64,000 nt of DNA from NCBI GenBank assembly GCA_911728435.2, contig OU452216.1, positions 861,981 through 925,980 of the forward strand, read 5' to 3'. Source of the stretch: Apoderus coryli (lineage: Eukaryota > Arthropoda > Insecta > Coleoptera > Attelabidae). Positions 22,806 to 35,331 of this stretch are shown here, piece by piece; positions within the stretch are counted from its first letter, which is position 1, and every line of letters begins with the position of its first letter. Both the position numbers and the translations under genes were made by a program. The notes beneath the pieces are model-generated. The model was given only the letters and a program-made list of their open reading frames with translations. It did no database searches and was not told the origin of the DNA.

Positions 22806-23004
22806 ATAAATGACAAAAAAGTCATAAAATTATTACTTTACACTTAAATATGGAGAACTATTCGAGGGCAACAGTTTATTTTACTGTAAAAAATGAATGA
22901 AAATTGCAAGGAAATCTGTGGTAATTCACAGAAAATGTTACTTTTTTTTACCATAATGAACTACAATCTGTTATGCCGGAAAATTTTACATTAGGTACTT
23001 GATG

Positions 23005-23240
23005 ATATCAATGTATTACCAGTAACGTCAGCTTCTGCCGAAAGGAGCTTTTCTGCACTTAAAAGAATTAAAACTTACGTACGACATAGCACATAGGGCA
23101 GGCGCGATTAAGTAATATGGCCAAAATATCGATTGAAAAAGCTGTAATAAAATTAGAAACTAACGAGGATACTTTTATAGAAGAAGTTATTGATCACTTT
23201 TTCTACCCTTATCCTATATTCCGCGGAATTGAAAAGGCAC
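23005..23240 (+). pseudogene. hAT transposase C-terminal dimerisation fragment
   Basis: Encodes LPVTSASAERSFSALKRIKT, then after a frameshift near 23095 RLSNMAKISIEKAVIKLET. SAERSFSALKRIKT followed by RLSNLA... is the hAT/ZMYM-type dimerisation signature. No catalytic part is present. Confidence 0.75.
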
Positions 23241-24430
23241 CCTCGTAAACTTAATTAATTCCCTTTGAAAATGAATGTAAGTGGGTTGGGAATAAACCTT
23301 TATTTATTTATCGCGTCACATTTAAAAGTCGCTGATATTAAAAAATCACAGTACCTATAACATATCTACTGCCAGCCACCTGCTGTCTTTAGCTCATTTT
23401 CTAGAAAGAAGTAGATGTGTAAATTTAATAATAAAAAACATGAAAAACTATGTCTGTACTCACATGTCTGTGTAAGCTTGAACTTTTTTTTTATAAAACA
23501 TGCTGTATAACAACGAGAAAATCTTTAAGCGCTTATAAGTTTATGCAAATTTCAAAGCAACTTGAATATTAAAAAATGTAAAAGAATACAAAAATATTTT
23601 CACCATCAGCCTTATTAAAAAATGCTTCATCGCTCATAATTCATCAACTCGCGTACTCTTGGCCGCAAACTTGCATATTATCCACGAGAAAGAAAATAAG
23701 AATAAAACACAGCGGCCGATTGCATAATTAATTATCCCACCAGTGTGGCGTAATTAAAATATTCGTTGGAAAGTATAATATACACGTTCGTGTATTCGCC
23801 GTCCATACTTGAAATGTTCCAATTAAATGGCGCCGAAAGGCGAACAACGAAACGCCTTTATTATGAACAGAGAATGTCTATGTGGATTCAATTAGAGATC
23901 CATGCCGAATAAATGCTTCGCTATCTCTATGTGAATGTGCTTATTCATAAAATGTAGTGTCAGGATATATTTGTGATCGTTTATCAATGTAGTACGAAGG
24001 TGGTACATAAGACTAAATTTTGCAATTATGACGTTTAATTAGTAGAAAAAATTAAAATTATTTAAAAAAATTGACCATGTTTTTTGACAAGTTGATTTTC
24101 CTCGAAAACGGCCAACTTTAGAGCTTATGACCAAGAGTACCTTTTTTGTGTAGAAAACATTGGCGGTTCAAATGAGTATCTTAAAACCGTACTTTCTCCA
24201 GTGGCGTAGAAATTAGGGGAGAAAAACACCCACCACTCCTCCAAAACATAGCTTATTATGAGTAGAAAATGCTTACAAAAGCTGTTTTCTGTACGATAAA
24301 CGGTTCCGGAAATATCCGCAAAAAACGGTTTTTTTTTTCAATATCTCGAAAATGGTGCATTTTAGAGGCTTAGTTAATATAAACTTTTTTTTCAATTTTT
24401 GGACGAGCTCTCACATCCTGCGCATATATT
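23240..24430. other. Mostly unique-looking AT-rich DNA
   Basis: A slightly richer stretch at 23700-23960 has no open frame I trust. The second half (24060-24380) has the broken, low-complexity look of a decayed element. No feature supported. Confidence 0.4.
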
Positions 24431-24439
24431 ATGAAACAG

Positions 24440-24725
24440 CCTGTATATCTAGTTTTCTCATAAAACTCCGTGGCGTCCGTCGTGACGCACCAAATTAGAG
24501 AATCGCACACACAAGCACGCCGGAGCTTTTATTCGCCGTTTGCACGAATGCATTGATCAAAATGGTGAACATTTCGACACTTGCCTTTGTAAATTTAAAT
24601 GTTTTTGGTTTGTTATATTATGTTTAGTTAATAAATAATTTGAATTTAAATATGTGATTTGATTTTCGAAAATTTAAATTCAAAATGGTCATACTAGGAG
24701 CCATTTTTTGGGACGCCCTGTATAG
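24440..24725 (+). mobile_element. 3' end of a DUF4817-type transposon with TIR
   Basis: The frame around 24500-24580 reads ENRTHKHAGAFIRRLHECID then NGEHFDTCL, like the C-terminus of insect DUF4817/mariner-like transposases (R-x-R-x-C-I-x-x-x-G-x-H-F). The fragment ends GGGACGCCCTGTATA (to 24724), whose inverse TATACAGGGCGTCCC matches the ends of the palindromic elements in this window. Confidence 0.5.
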
Positions 24726-24815
24726 GTCACCCTGTTTGTTTATTTCTTGTGGCAAAAATCAGCAACTTAACACAAAATATTGACCTGTACAAACGATTTC
24801 CACAGTCCACATTCA

Positions 24816-25356
24816 TATACCGGGTGTCCCACCGGGAAGGGATTCGATCGATTATGAAGAAACTACAGTGTGGACGAATCTGAAAATCTGGTGTAGTACT
24901 TAAGTCGACAGAAGCAATTCGGCCAAAATGTTTTCAAAATTCTAGCACTTCCGGTTATCCGGAAATGGGTGTCAACTTCCTTATTTCAAATGCGACCCTA
25001 TGTAAATTATTATCTTCCATATAATAAAAAATTGTTATTCTTTATTCTGAAAACGTCATTTTTGACATAAAATTTCAAATATTTCGAAAACGGCAGGCGA
25101 TAGGTATAACATATTATGTATGGAATATGTTTAAAATTACAAGGAGAATCCAAGAAAAAATTAATTTATATAGGGTCATATTTGAAATATGGAAGTTGAC
25201 ACCTATATCCGGTATAACCGGAAGTGCTAGATTCTTGAAAACATTTTAGGCGAATTGCTCCCGTCGATCTAAGTACCACACCAGATTTTCAGATTGTTCC
25301 ACAGTGGAGTTTCTCCATAATCGATCGAATCCCTTCCGGGTGGGACACCCGGTATA
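24816..25356. repeat. Palindromic foldback with TATACCGGGTGTCCC ends, 541 bp
   Basis: The left TATACCGGGTGTCCCACC and right GGTGGGACACCCGGTATA are exact inverses. Inner arms share GGGATTCGATCGATTATG, GAAAATCTGGTGTAGTACTT, GGAAGTTGACACC and others. Half copy at 13560-13858. Confidence 0.88.
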
Positions 25357-25359
25357 GGT

Positions 25360-26180
25360 CATTATGACCAAATTGGAAATACCATAAAAATCTACCGACA
25401 TAACATATTTATTCATATTAGGTACATTTATCAGAGTATGGTAATATAATACCGAACCCTTAAGCTTCATAAACATTGGTACCACCTACCTTTTGTAGTT
25501 CCGAAAAACTTTCAATAGCCCACTCAGAATGAATCACCCTTGTAATTCACATTAGGTAGATTTACCATAACAGTAATAAAAGTAGTACCTGCTACCGATA
25601 GTGTTGATGCAATAACACTCGAAAGGATAGTTCATCAATATCATAAGCTAGCCAGGGTAATAAAATATTTAAAAACCAACAGATCAAAACATGTAATAGC
25701 ATGCAGGGGCGCCGTAACTTCAAAATTACTATGGGGGCTCAGGGCTATATCATATATTTATTTGGATTACATCTACCTGGCCAAAAACAAATCCAATTAC
25801 AGGGCAGGTACATTAGAAAACAATAAAATTAACATAAATAAATTAGCATAAAAAAAAAACAAAAGTTTAATATAAAAATAAATAAATGGGAACTCAATAT
25901 TTTTGTACCCGAAAGAAAACTCAATAATTTATTAAAATCTTTCATAAATACAAAAAACGAAAATAATAAAAACCATGCCTAAAAATGACAAAAGCAAAAA
26001 AAACTCTAATTACAGTTTTAGTTTTAAACCTTAATAATCATACCTATACTACAATAGTAACATAATATGTCAATATAAACTATATAATATACACTGCGTC
26101 CAAGATAAGAATTGGATAGCATTGGAATCAATAGGAGTTTTACACAAAATTACACAATTTAAACACTTTTTAAATGGTGT
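25360..26180. other. AT-rich DNA, no gene seen
   Basis: Includes A-rich runs at 25850-26010. The short phrase ACTATGGGGGCTC (25729) recurs near 27180, perhaps the flanks of the palindrome between them. Confidence 0.4.
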
Positions 26181-26184
26181 TTTC

Positions 26185-26960
26185 AAAAGTAAAGTAACTT
26201 TAGCCGTTTTCGAGAATTTTTTAAAAAAATAATTTTCTGGGATTTTGTTTTTATATATTTCTGACATTATTTTTTCAGATATAAAAATTTCATGTTTTTA
26301 TATCCAGCCCTTTTTTATTGTTACTTTTTGAGGAGAAAAAGATAGCGTCCACAAATTTTCACTATGACGACGTCTCGTTTTTAAAAATCATCATTAACTT
26401 GTTTTTTTTTCAATACGGCCCTGGATTTTTTATGGTACAATTTAAAGCCATTTTCAATTCAAAAATAGGTGGTATATCAGATGCAATGGTTTAAACAAGT
26501 TTTCAGTGTTTTTAGGTGTTGAAATTTTTTTTGCTTTTTGAGGTTAATAAAAAACGCCTTTCTCACATGAATGTTTTACGTAAAATAAGTAGGTACCAAA
26601 CTATGGCGATTTTTCTTGAATAATTTTAAATAAGAGCTAAAAACACTGAAAACTTGTTTACACCATTATGTGTACTATACCGTCTATTTTTAATTGAAAA
26701 TGCCTTTAAATTTCACAATAAAAAATCCAGGGCTGTAATGAAAAAAATAACAAGTTGATGATGGGTTTTCAAAAACGGAACGTCGTAGTGAAAATTTGTA
26801 AACGCTGTCTTTTTCTCCTCAAAAAGTAACAATGAGAAAATACTTTTTATTTTTTTATATCGAGAAAAATAATGTCAAAAATAAATAAAAACTAAAATCG
26901 CAAAAAATCGTTTTTCCAAGAATTTTCGAAAACGGCTCAGTCTTTGCTGTGTCATATTAG
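26185..26960. repeat. Imperfect palindrome, about 780 bp
   Basis: Arms share TTTAGCCGTTTTCGAGAATT, TTGTTACTTTTTGAGGAGAA, ATTTTCACTATGACGACGT, TAACTTGTT and GTTTAAACAAGTTTTCAGTG, inverted about a centre near 26580. No terminal CAGGGTGT motif. A central fragment recurs at 27935-28135. Confidence 0.75.
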
Positions 26961-27570
26961 ACCGTAAATAGGTTTGAATCTTCGTAAAGTCCCGAAAAAC
27001 TCCGAATGGTGAAAAATAATTTTATACCTTTAAAGAACTCTGAAAATTATTGTTTCAGGTGGTTCCAAGTATAGAGCTCTAATTAATTGTTCTTAACGAA
27101 AACATTTGCTGTGAAACTGGGGATGAGTATACATAAATACCAAAATCACTATTGGGGCTCCGCCGTCATAGCTATTTGACTATGGGGGCTCGTGCCCCAT
27201 TGTCCAAATGGCTCGTGCCCCATTACTTTTACCTATAGGAAAGAGATAGTTAAATAACATAACAATATCTACCTAAACCTATTCATAAAATTAAACCTTT
27301 TCCTTAATCTCTATTTGATGCCATCTGACCTGCCAAATTTGTATGAGATTATATGTAAGTTACATTTAGGTACTTACCCAACCCATATACTCTTGTTACC
27401 TGTGAAACTAATAAATATTGTGGTTGTCTCTGCCAAATTTCAGTATTATAGAAACAACGTACCGACCTGTATATATATTTTTATAAAATATAGAATCGTT
27501 ATATCCAGACATTTTCAAAAACATTAACTGTTAAGCAGTTTAAAATCTAAAGTGTTAAAGAATAATAATA

Positions 27571-30500
27571 ATGAGTAATACACCGATACCTTTAGTGCTG
27601 CCTTTACATTCATTTGCTACACAAAATACGTTAGATATCAAAAGTATCCCAAAGCAAATGAATAAATCAGAGAACAAGAAGAAAAATGCAGCAATGACGG
27701 ATATAGTCAGAAAAAATCCTGTGAGACAAGCAAGATTGAGAAGGTCACGAAGAAATTCACCAGACGAATTGTTTGGGGACGAATTAGCATTTTTGGATGA
27801 TTTTGATGGCGAAAATAGGGTAAGTTTCATAAAAATTTGTAATATTTGTTCATCATTTGTGAAAATAATCAGATATTGCTTGATAAACCTTCACGTTACT
27901 AACCATTATTCTCTCAAAGAATTAGAATATATGGTTTAAACAAGTTTTTAGCTGTTATTTAAAATTATTCAAGAGAAATCGCCATAGTTCGGCACTTAAC
28001 TGATTGAATGCAGAGTAGCAGGTTTTGCAAAAAAATTCTTTCGTCACTACTCACAATTATTGTGCGTAAAACATTCATGTGAGAAAGGCGATTTTTAATA
28101 ACTTCAAAAAGCACAAAAATTTCAACTAAATTTAAAAAACCGCGTACAGAATAAAATGTTGTACTGAGAAAGAAATAAATGGGCAAATAATAATCAATAC
28201 TTGTCATAGATGCGTATTTTATTATTGCGGCATCAGAATATGTTTGGGTATCTATCATATGATATATCTTATTATTAACATATCATCAGGTTTTCAGTTT
28301 TCGTTCTACCTAATAATTTTAAGCAATAAAGTACTTTTTGAAGTTGTTCTTGTGTAATAAGTAGGTATAAGCTAAAAATATAGGTAATACAAAATTACAT
28401 CAAGCGGAGTGGAAAATATTATTTTTTAATAATTATGAATTAATTTATTAATTACTTTGAGTCATTCAAATGTCTTAAAAAAAAGTTAAAAATTAAGACA
28501 ACTACATATTAAAAACTTGGATATACCTATAAACATGTGTCACGTGACATAACTTACCCTGCAATATTATTTTTAAAGTGGTTTTTACACGTCAGAATCC
28601 TTCGAGATACGAAGAAGATTTCAAACTTGATGACCCAGATGATTTAATTAAATTTTATTCTTTCGGCTCTTGATTATAATATAAAATAAAATTCTTACGG
28701 TATCCTTTTTATTGATAAAAATGTCGTTATCATGTCTTGCAATGAAATCTTATAGATACTACTTGTTGCTTTATTCTCGGAACAAGACAATATGGCGGGA
28801 TTTTTTAATTTTAAATATTTTTATAAAATACAATAATTTTAATTACTATAAATTATAACAATAATGGTTTTATTATTATAAATTAAGGATATATTGCAAT
28901 TTATCTATTTTATACCTATACCTAGGTATACAATTTTAAGGCTGACTGTTTATACGTTAGGCTCTGTTGGTACCTACGAAAACTTATTCACACTTCTTGT
29001 ATAATTGAATCTCACTAAAAGGAAATTTATTTGAATTAAAAACAACACAAATTCTACTGATTCATCCAAAACTAATATATAGAAATAGCAGTTGGTTTTT
29101 TCGTAGTACGATATTTGTCTACGGGCTTAAATAAAAGCAGTAGGTAGCTTTGAAACACTTTATTGATTCTCGAAGATTAATCCAATTTATTAAATCCCTG
29201 GTCAGGTCTGAAATGTACATAAGGTTCCATGAAGCTGTAATTTTCTGAAGGCCATCGATTCCCTAATTTTTCATCTTCCACTATTTCTCATTTTAAAACT
29301 GACTTTGAAAACTTTGATTGCAAACATTTTCATACAATTGTAAATTCTGACTTATCAATATGCAATAAGAGCGCTTCTTGATTACGTACCTACGTCCAAC
29401 AATCAACAGCACTGGTTTCTGTGACAACTTTCTATTCTAATGGATAACGTCCACAATAATTATTATTTTTGTACCAATTTTACTATTATTCTGCTCTATT
29501 AATCCAATAAATTTGACAACATTTTAGGGCCTGTATCAGAAATCCAAAGTTGAAGCCGACAATGACGATATTAAGAAGGAAAGATCGAAATCCAGAAACA
29601 TCCAAAAAAAAGGAAAAGCTAAAATTGTTAAAAGTGCTACTGAAATTGCAAGTGGCCGAAATTCAATAACTCCAATACCGCAACCAGAGCGTCAACCAGT
29701 GTTGCCACACGATATTACGCAGGTGAAGTTTCTGGGTTTTCTTGGACTGGTCCCGCATGAGGAATTCAAGGAGATCGAAAAGGAGATGGAAAAGAAACGG
29801 GATGGGAGAAAACGTCGAAGTACCGCCAATCCAAAATACGCGTATCGAAAAGAAAGGGATTTGAATACACAACTAGTGAGTTCTAACAAATGTCAGAAAC
29901 GTAAGCGTACAATCTCCTCAGCAAATAAGCGTCAAGCCACACGAAAACGTCAGAAATCTCAATCACCTCCATCCCCAGCTAGTAGTTTGACAGCAAAGCC
30001 ATCTAGATCACTAAAAACACACGGTAGCGGTAACAGCGCTATGGTTAAAGCAGAGGGTGTTTTGGAAGGTCCTACTGCTGTTAATGATAACGCGAAATCA
30101 TTGTATACGTCATTCACGAACCTTCAGAATTTACCGAGTGGATTGATTATCGAACCTGGTAGTAGTTCGGCAGATTGTAAGATGTGCGTTATAAGCAAGC
30201 AACCTGGTAAGTTTCTTTGATTTTTCTATGTATGTAGATTGAGTAGAATGAGACTGGCAAGCATAATATTTAATCCTGTAATCCTACTTTACTGAGTAGC
30301 GATCCTACACCGCAGGTAGTTAATATACTAAACAGCCAATCTATGATAAATATCTATGAGATATTCATCAATTATTATTCTTTGATTTGCTTGAATTAGT
30401 TATAATTCCACCAAATTATCTTTACTAGCTTAGGTTTCAAAATATTATGTCCATTTATATAGAGCTATCTCCAAATAGCGTTGTCCACCAATTTTAATAA

Positions 30501-32236
30501 AAGGATGTGTCATAAATAAAACGAGAGACCGTATTATTTATTTACAAATTGCTTGGTACATAAAGTAACAAGACTTTTAGTTATGTTGGAAATTTGTTTC
30601 ACACTACCATGCTTTCATCAGACGTGCCATTTCGTTGATCCACAATTCATCTGTGGTGATCGACAGGCAGTGTGACACAAATTTCCACGGCCCGTCTGGT
30701 GAAAGCATGGTAATGGGAAACAAATTTCCAACATAATTAAAAGTCTTGTTACTTTATGTAAGAAGCAATTCGTAAATAAAGCCTCCCTCCAGGGAATTCG
30801 GGCGTATCTAGTGTTGGCAATATGATTTAATGGAGTTGATACTTCTTTTCCGGCCATCGTTTGTGAACTGTGTTTCACCGGGCATATTGACTGATCACAC
30901 TAGATGTCGCCAGAAATATTTTGTTGTCACCTATTATTTATTTTTGGGGATATATTCATTTATACTCTCTAAGTATCTTGAATATCAGTAACAGAGTAAA
31001 TCAAGCGAGAAGCTATGGCTGAGTTAGTTTTATAGATTGATATGTATGTACATTTTTCCGGCACTAGCACTAAAAACAATTTAAGCAACCTTCAATATTA
31101 TACGATTTGTATCTGAAAAATTTTCAAGATGTATCTAAATACTTTGACCTATCTTCAAATAACATTACACACAATTAATAACCAACGATATTTCGTAAAT
31201 CATTTTTAGCTGATTCTGGTTTTAGAGCTATGTCGGTATATCAATTTTTTAAAAACGTCAATTTTCTAATATATCCTGCGCTATCTTCCATTTCACACAC
31301 CGCATTTATGTTAATAGCCTTATAATAATTTGTTTTTAGGTGTTTTATCCAAATGCGAGAGCTGTACGAATGCATTCCACACTAGCTGCGATAATCCGCC
31401 ACTAACCCACACACCACGACATTGTCCACATTGTATTGGAAAGGATAAACTTACTGTTGGCGTACTAAATGTCCCATCTGGTATAAGTGTTTCATATGTG
31501 ACAACAGCAGACGTTTCAGGTTAGAACCATAATACACACAATCACAGCAGAGATGTTTCTGTCGACAGTACTTCTTGTGGTCGACGTCTTGTTGTTTTCG
31601 CTTGTGTATGTGAGGATCATTATTAATTTGTTATAAATGTTAAAGTTTACAAACGCCACTTAACGCAATGATTTTGCATACGTACATTTAAGTCGGAAAC
31701 ACTTTGTATATATCTTAGTTTTTTTTATTTTAATTCAACCATTGTTTAAGACTAAAAGCTTGTATTCGGTGTTTTCCCCTTTCTAATTATACCACCAAGT
31801 CGTTCAAAGCGTATTTTTTAAATTATTGCAACCGCTTACTACTATTACGAGCAAGAAACAATGTGATTTTTTAGTTTAGAATGTTTACAACAAATTAATC
31901 AATGAAGTTAATCCATTTTTCTATCAATTGCATTTTCTTAAACTCTCAATTCGCCAGACATAAATTAATTTCTTTAGTTTTGATTTTCGAAAATATAAAA
32001 AAAAATAATTTCAATTATGCCAATTAAGTTAAGAGAAAGAACGACTTTTAGAAGCTAAAACGAATTTAACAGCGGAACGGACGCAGTTACAAAATCACCA
32101 TTCAGAACTAACGATTTTGTAAAATATCAGAAAAGCGAACAAGAGGAATTGTTGACTAATGCGCTACCGAAGCCAAATTATTAAGTTTATTGAGAATTTT
32201 AAGAAGCCGTTGGATAAAACTGTTGGTTCGTCATAG
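27571..32236 (+). CDS. PHF21A: PHF21A/B (BHC80)-like PHD-finger chromatin protein
   Basis: Exons are 27571-27819 (83 codons, in-frame TAA upstream of the ATG), 29528-30206, 31340-31519 and probably 32034-32236. Donors are GTAAGT, GTAAGT and a weak GTTAGA. Residues 40-62 are basic. Residues 150-190 carry KFLGFLGLVPHEEFKEI followed by KRRSTANP, the signature block before the PHD in PHF21A/B. Residues 300-341 form a PHD finger with C-x2-C, C-x2-C, H-x2-C and C-x2-C, split by intron 2. Human PHF21A reads unmethylated H3K4 in the LSD1-CoREST complex, so a nuclear chromatin role is expected. Exon 4 is phase-compatible and encodes ERLLEAKTNLTAERTQLQ and later IIKFIENFKKPLDK, like the C-terminal coiled coil, but has two frameshifts (about 32120 and 32155). 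If intron 3 is not spliced, the protein ends at TAG 31522. Confidence 0.82.
27935..28135. repeat. Central fragment of the 26185-26960 palindrome, in PHF21A-like intron 1
   Basis: GGTTTAAACAAGTTTTTAGC, AATTATTCAAGAGAAATCGC, AAACATTCATGTGAGAAAGG and the following TTTTTAATAACTTCAAAAAG match the middle of that palindrome. Confidence 0.7.
28140..29525. other. PHF21A-like intron 1, AT-rich, nothing recognised
   Basis: No repeat structure or alternative exon with convincing splice sites was seen. Confidence 0.4.
30537..30778. repeat. Palindromic hammerhead-repeat element in PHF21A-like intron 2
   Basis: TACATAAAGTAACAAGACTT, TTATGTTGGAAATTTGTTTC and ACCATGCTTTCA are mirrored at 30700-30775. The trailing AATAAAGCC...ATTCGGGC...TCTAGTGTTG...GGATTTAATGGAGTTG-type sequence (30777-30856) recurs at 38153-38233. 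Confidence 0.8.
30615..30659 (-). ncRNA. Degenerate hammerhead motif, same family as 37626-37676
   Basis: Minus strand: helix I UCACCA / UGAUGA with one mismatch, core CAGAUGA (U4 to A), helix II UUG/CAA, GAAA, helix III AUGGCACGU (from ACG...CGU), GUC cleavage triplet. The core change should inactivate it. Confidence 0.5.
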
Positions 32237-32413
32237 TTTATTAGATGCCGTTTCATTATTTAGTTTTTAATTAGTACAATATTTGTAATTAGGTAGTTTA
32301 TTAATAGATAATTAGTTGTTCTTCCAAGACTGATTGATCAACTTTATTTAGGAATGTTTTTTAATAATAATAGTAATAATAAGTTATGTTATTATATTTA
32401 TATATTGATTTTT

Positions 32414-32442
32414 AAAAAAATAAATGCAATAATAAATACGTG
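32414..32442 (+). promoter_or_regulatory. Clustered AATAAA signals 3' of the PHF21A-like gene
   Basis: Two AATAAA hexamers lie about 190 bases after the TAG at 32234-32236. They support a transcript that includes the coiled-coil exon 32034-32236 rather than one ending at 31524. Confidence 0.4.
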
Positions 32443-32449
32443 TTCGTTT

Positions 32450-33200
32450 ATTAATTCGATGGTTGGAGAGTGCAATAGTGCCACAAGACTGTGAAGAATC
32501 CTGGCGATATAAACGCCCAAGACTATAAGGCCAACAGAGGTAGGAATCTGTTCCAAATGAAAATTAATGACTTTTTACATTTTGGTTCAAACTTAGTGAA
32601 ATTATTTTTCATTTACAAATTCGATAAGCGGCCAATAGACCTAGTCCTAGAGGCAATAGCTCAAAAAAAAAAAAAGAAATTGAGATTGAGATTGAATCGA
32701 ATATATCGATACATTTCTTGCCCACAAAGTAGACATTTTGAGCATTCGCGTCAAATTAAATGTATCCGTTATGTCTTCAGTTTTGTTTACAATAAGATTC
32801 GTCACGTCAAATAGTAATATTTTGTCATTTTTTTATACATTTGATGAAGAAAACTGAAAATGATATTTACTCTGTCTTATTTAGTTGCAAGGTAAAACTT
32901 AACTTAATTATCTAAGCTTAAGCATATTAATAACTAACAAATAATTGAAATGAATCTTACTAATCACAGTAAAACAAAAAAACACTAATGAGATGAGACA
33001 ATAGTTTGTAGTTGTGGATCAATTTTACTTGTACCAATTATCAAATATTTATTCAAATACTTCCTGTTTTACAAACACATAGTTACAAAATTCTTTAAAC
33101 AGTGTTTGAAGGCAACACTGGTCTCAAGAATAGGTTTACAGAACCAAATCAACAGTGCTCACACCTATACACAAATCATTATAATATGCTGAATAATATT
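32450..33200. other. Convergent intergenic DNA, nothing recognised
   Basis: Between the 3' end of the PHF21A-like gene and decayed transposon sequence. AT-rich, with short open frames of ordinary non-coding composition. Confidence 0.4.
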
Positions 33201-33219
33201 TATGCATATACAGGGTTAT

Positions 33220-33640
33220 TCACGATTTATGGCGCGGAATATTGTGGACAAACTACGTGATTTTTAAAAAGTTTCATTTGTTGGACATGTGGGCATCTAC
33301 TATGGCTACTTTTTAAAATTGGTTTAGTATTATACAGGGTGTCCCAAATAACATAAAAGTATCAAAGTTATGTTTTTTTAAATGGAATGCCCTGTATATT
33401 ATTGCACTTTTAGATCCTCTGATCAAATTAAGTGTCTGTTTTATTAAGGTTTATAATACCTAAACCTTAAGGTTTTTAAAATAAATTGAATTTTCTCAAA
33501 ATCTAGCCTCATTTTCATCTTTCAAATACTTAGGAACTATTAAAGTCATGTTGACGAAATGAACACTAAAGTGTAAAAATAGATCACATTTGATACTCCA
33601 TTTGCAATAAACTTGCAATCTTATACAGGGTGTCCAAAAA
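33220..33640. repeat. Cluster of TACAGGGTGT-type element ends
   Basis: ATACAGGGTTATTCACGATT at 33209, TATACAGGGTGTCCC at 33333, GCCCTGTATATT at 33390 and TTATACAGGGTGTCC at 33622. They look like ends of two or three partial elements nested together. Confidence 0.55.
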
Positions 33641-34195
33641 TTAAAACTACTCGAATAAGAACTTTAAGTTGCTATAACTTCATTAATGTAAATAGAACGT
33701 CATATTTCTGAGCTTACCTATCAATGTACTTACTAATTACCTGTCGAATGGTATTAGGGTGTACTATAGCTAAGTCTATGGGTTTTGGCAGAAAACGCCA
33801 AATAATTGATTTGTACACCATTTGGTGTTTTTAAATAAATGTTTTAATGTATCTAGTCGCCTATGGAATCAGAAATGTCAAATAAATTATTTTATCTGTC
33901 AATTTAATTTACTGTTCATGCTTTACTAGTGTTATTATTGATGTACAATTGTTAGTTTTGGTGTTGTTTTGTTAAAATGAAGATTATTTATTCAAAAGAA
34001 GAACGTATTGATATGATATTGATCCTTGGAGAATGTCATCAAAATTCTTTATTGGCTTCTCGAGTTTATGCTGAAAGGTTTCCCATACGAAAACATCCAA
34101 GACTATGTTACGGGCTAAAGGCATCCATAAAATATAACGATTTAAACTGGCGGAATGAGAGATCTTCAATGCATATGATGAATATTTATTTATAA
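33622..34195 (+). pseudogene. DUF4817-type transposase, N-terminal helix-turn-helix, with 5' TIR
   Basis: ORF at 33977 reads YSKEERIDMILILGECHQNS then AERFPIRKHPR, the start of the DUF4817 helix-turn-helix domain of insect mariner-like transposases. It lies about 350 bp inside a TTATACAGGGTGTCC end, a distance that fits a 5' leader. The frame breaks after 34150. Confidence 0.6.
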
Positions 34196-34800
34196 AATCG
34201 TAACATACCTTAAAGTAATCATGAACGAATAATTTCGCTACTATTGTACTACTTAATTTTATTTAAAAAGCATCCAGATAAATGCGATGACACGCAATAC
34301 CACAACAACAGTACCAAACAAGCTCTGAGCGTCATAACTTTGGGGATGATCATGGATCCAACAGGTTGGCACCTAAAAGAAATGGGAAAAAGAATCATTT
34401 AATAGCACGAACATTTCATTCAGGGTGAAACATGGTTGTGAAATTGATGGAGCGTACCTTCTTACGGTTGACCACTGTTTACATCATCACATAGTGCCTG
34501 GATAATAGCTGGCCTGGAGTATGGATTTGACCATCCAATGCAGTCACTAAAATATATATATATTTTCATTACCTATTTCTTTAAAATATCATTAAATATT
34601 AAAATTTCTGCTTTGTTTACAATAATAATAATTGTTGTTATTAATTGGGGTTATTTGCAATAAATAATCTGATATGTTGAAAGACAGCTGACAATTGAGG
34701 GATGTATTGGAACATTTGGACTATTCCGTTTCTTATTTTGGGGCCTACTGTTGTTGTTTTGGTCTTCGGCTGGTCGTAGATTCGTGTCCGATTTATTCAA

Positions 34801-35112
34801 TTACTCATTTTGAGATCGTTCGATGAGCGGTGTAATTACCGGTTCGGAGGAATAATTATGGTTCGCAAACACGGGGATGTTGTGATTGTATTTATTGGAA
34901 AAGGAACACGGAAAACGTTCATTATCACCCAGCCCTAATCTGACGTGGGGGCAGGCTGACGGTGCAAGATTGTGACACTTAAAACGGTACTCGTTCATTT
35001 TGGTTTCGGAGGGTCCTACCTGAAAGGTGTATGAAGTAATAATCCACCCAATTTTCGTGAAGTATAATATTTTCAACAAATAAGGGCAGCAAATTGTAGT
35101 TTTGTAACTCAA
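34801..35112 (-). other. Possible terminal exon, unrecognised
   Basis: 103 open minus-strand codons in a locally GC-richer patch, with a CACCTTTCAG acceptor at 35022, then MNEYRFKCHNLAPSACPHVR and later SSEPVITPLIERSQNE, stop, and AATAAA eight bases on. It looks coding, but I recognise no family and see no upstream exon. Confidence 0.25.
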
Positions 35113-35331
35113 GAGAGTTGTTTGCCTCAGCGGAGCGCTGGATTGAAAGTTGAATTTATATTAATTACGTGCTTTACAAATATACCCTCCTAACCTGATC
35201 ACCACGAGGCCATCTACCATCTTAGGTGAGTGTCACTTACTATATTCAGGCAAAATAAGTATATTTTCTGTGCAACAATTTCAATTACTTACCATTTCGG
35301 ATGAGGCTATTATAATAGTGTTTTCGATTAG

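Larger units (their letters stand above)
19843..22880 (-). repeat. Repeat family A, inverted copy with nested insertions
   Basis: Reads as family A on the minus strand: the CTTGCCATG... end at 19843, repeated CATTGGCGTTCGTAAATAGT units, and the family A start (TTTACACTTAAATATGGAGA, GAGGGCAACAG) near 22845-22875. Interrupted by foldbacks 20240-20783 and 22151-22805. The (GACA)n tail is missing. Confidence 0.75.

Noticed and set aside
29663..29889. Minus-strand frames across PHF21A-like exon 2
   Set aside because: Antisense to a spliced exon with a recognised domain.
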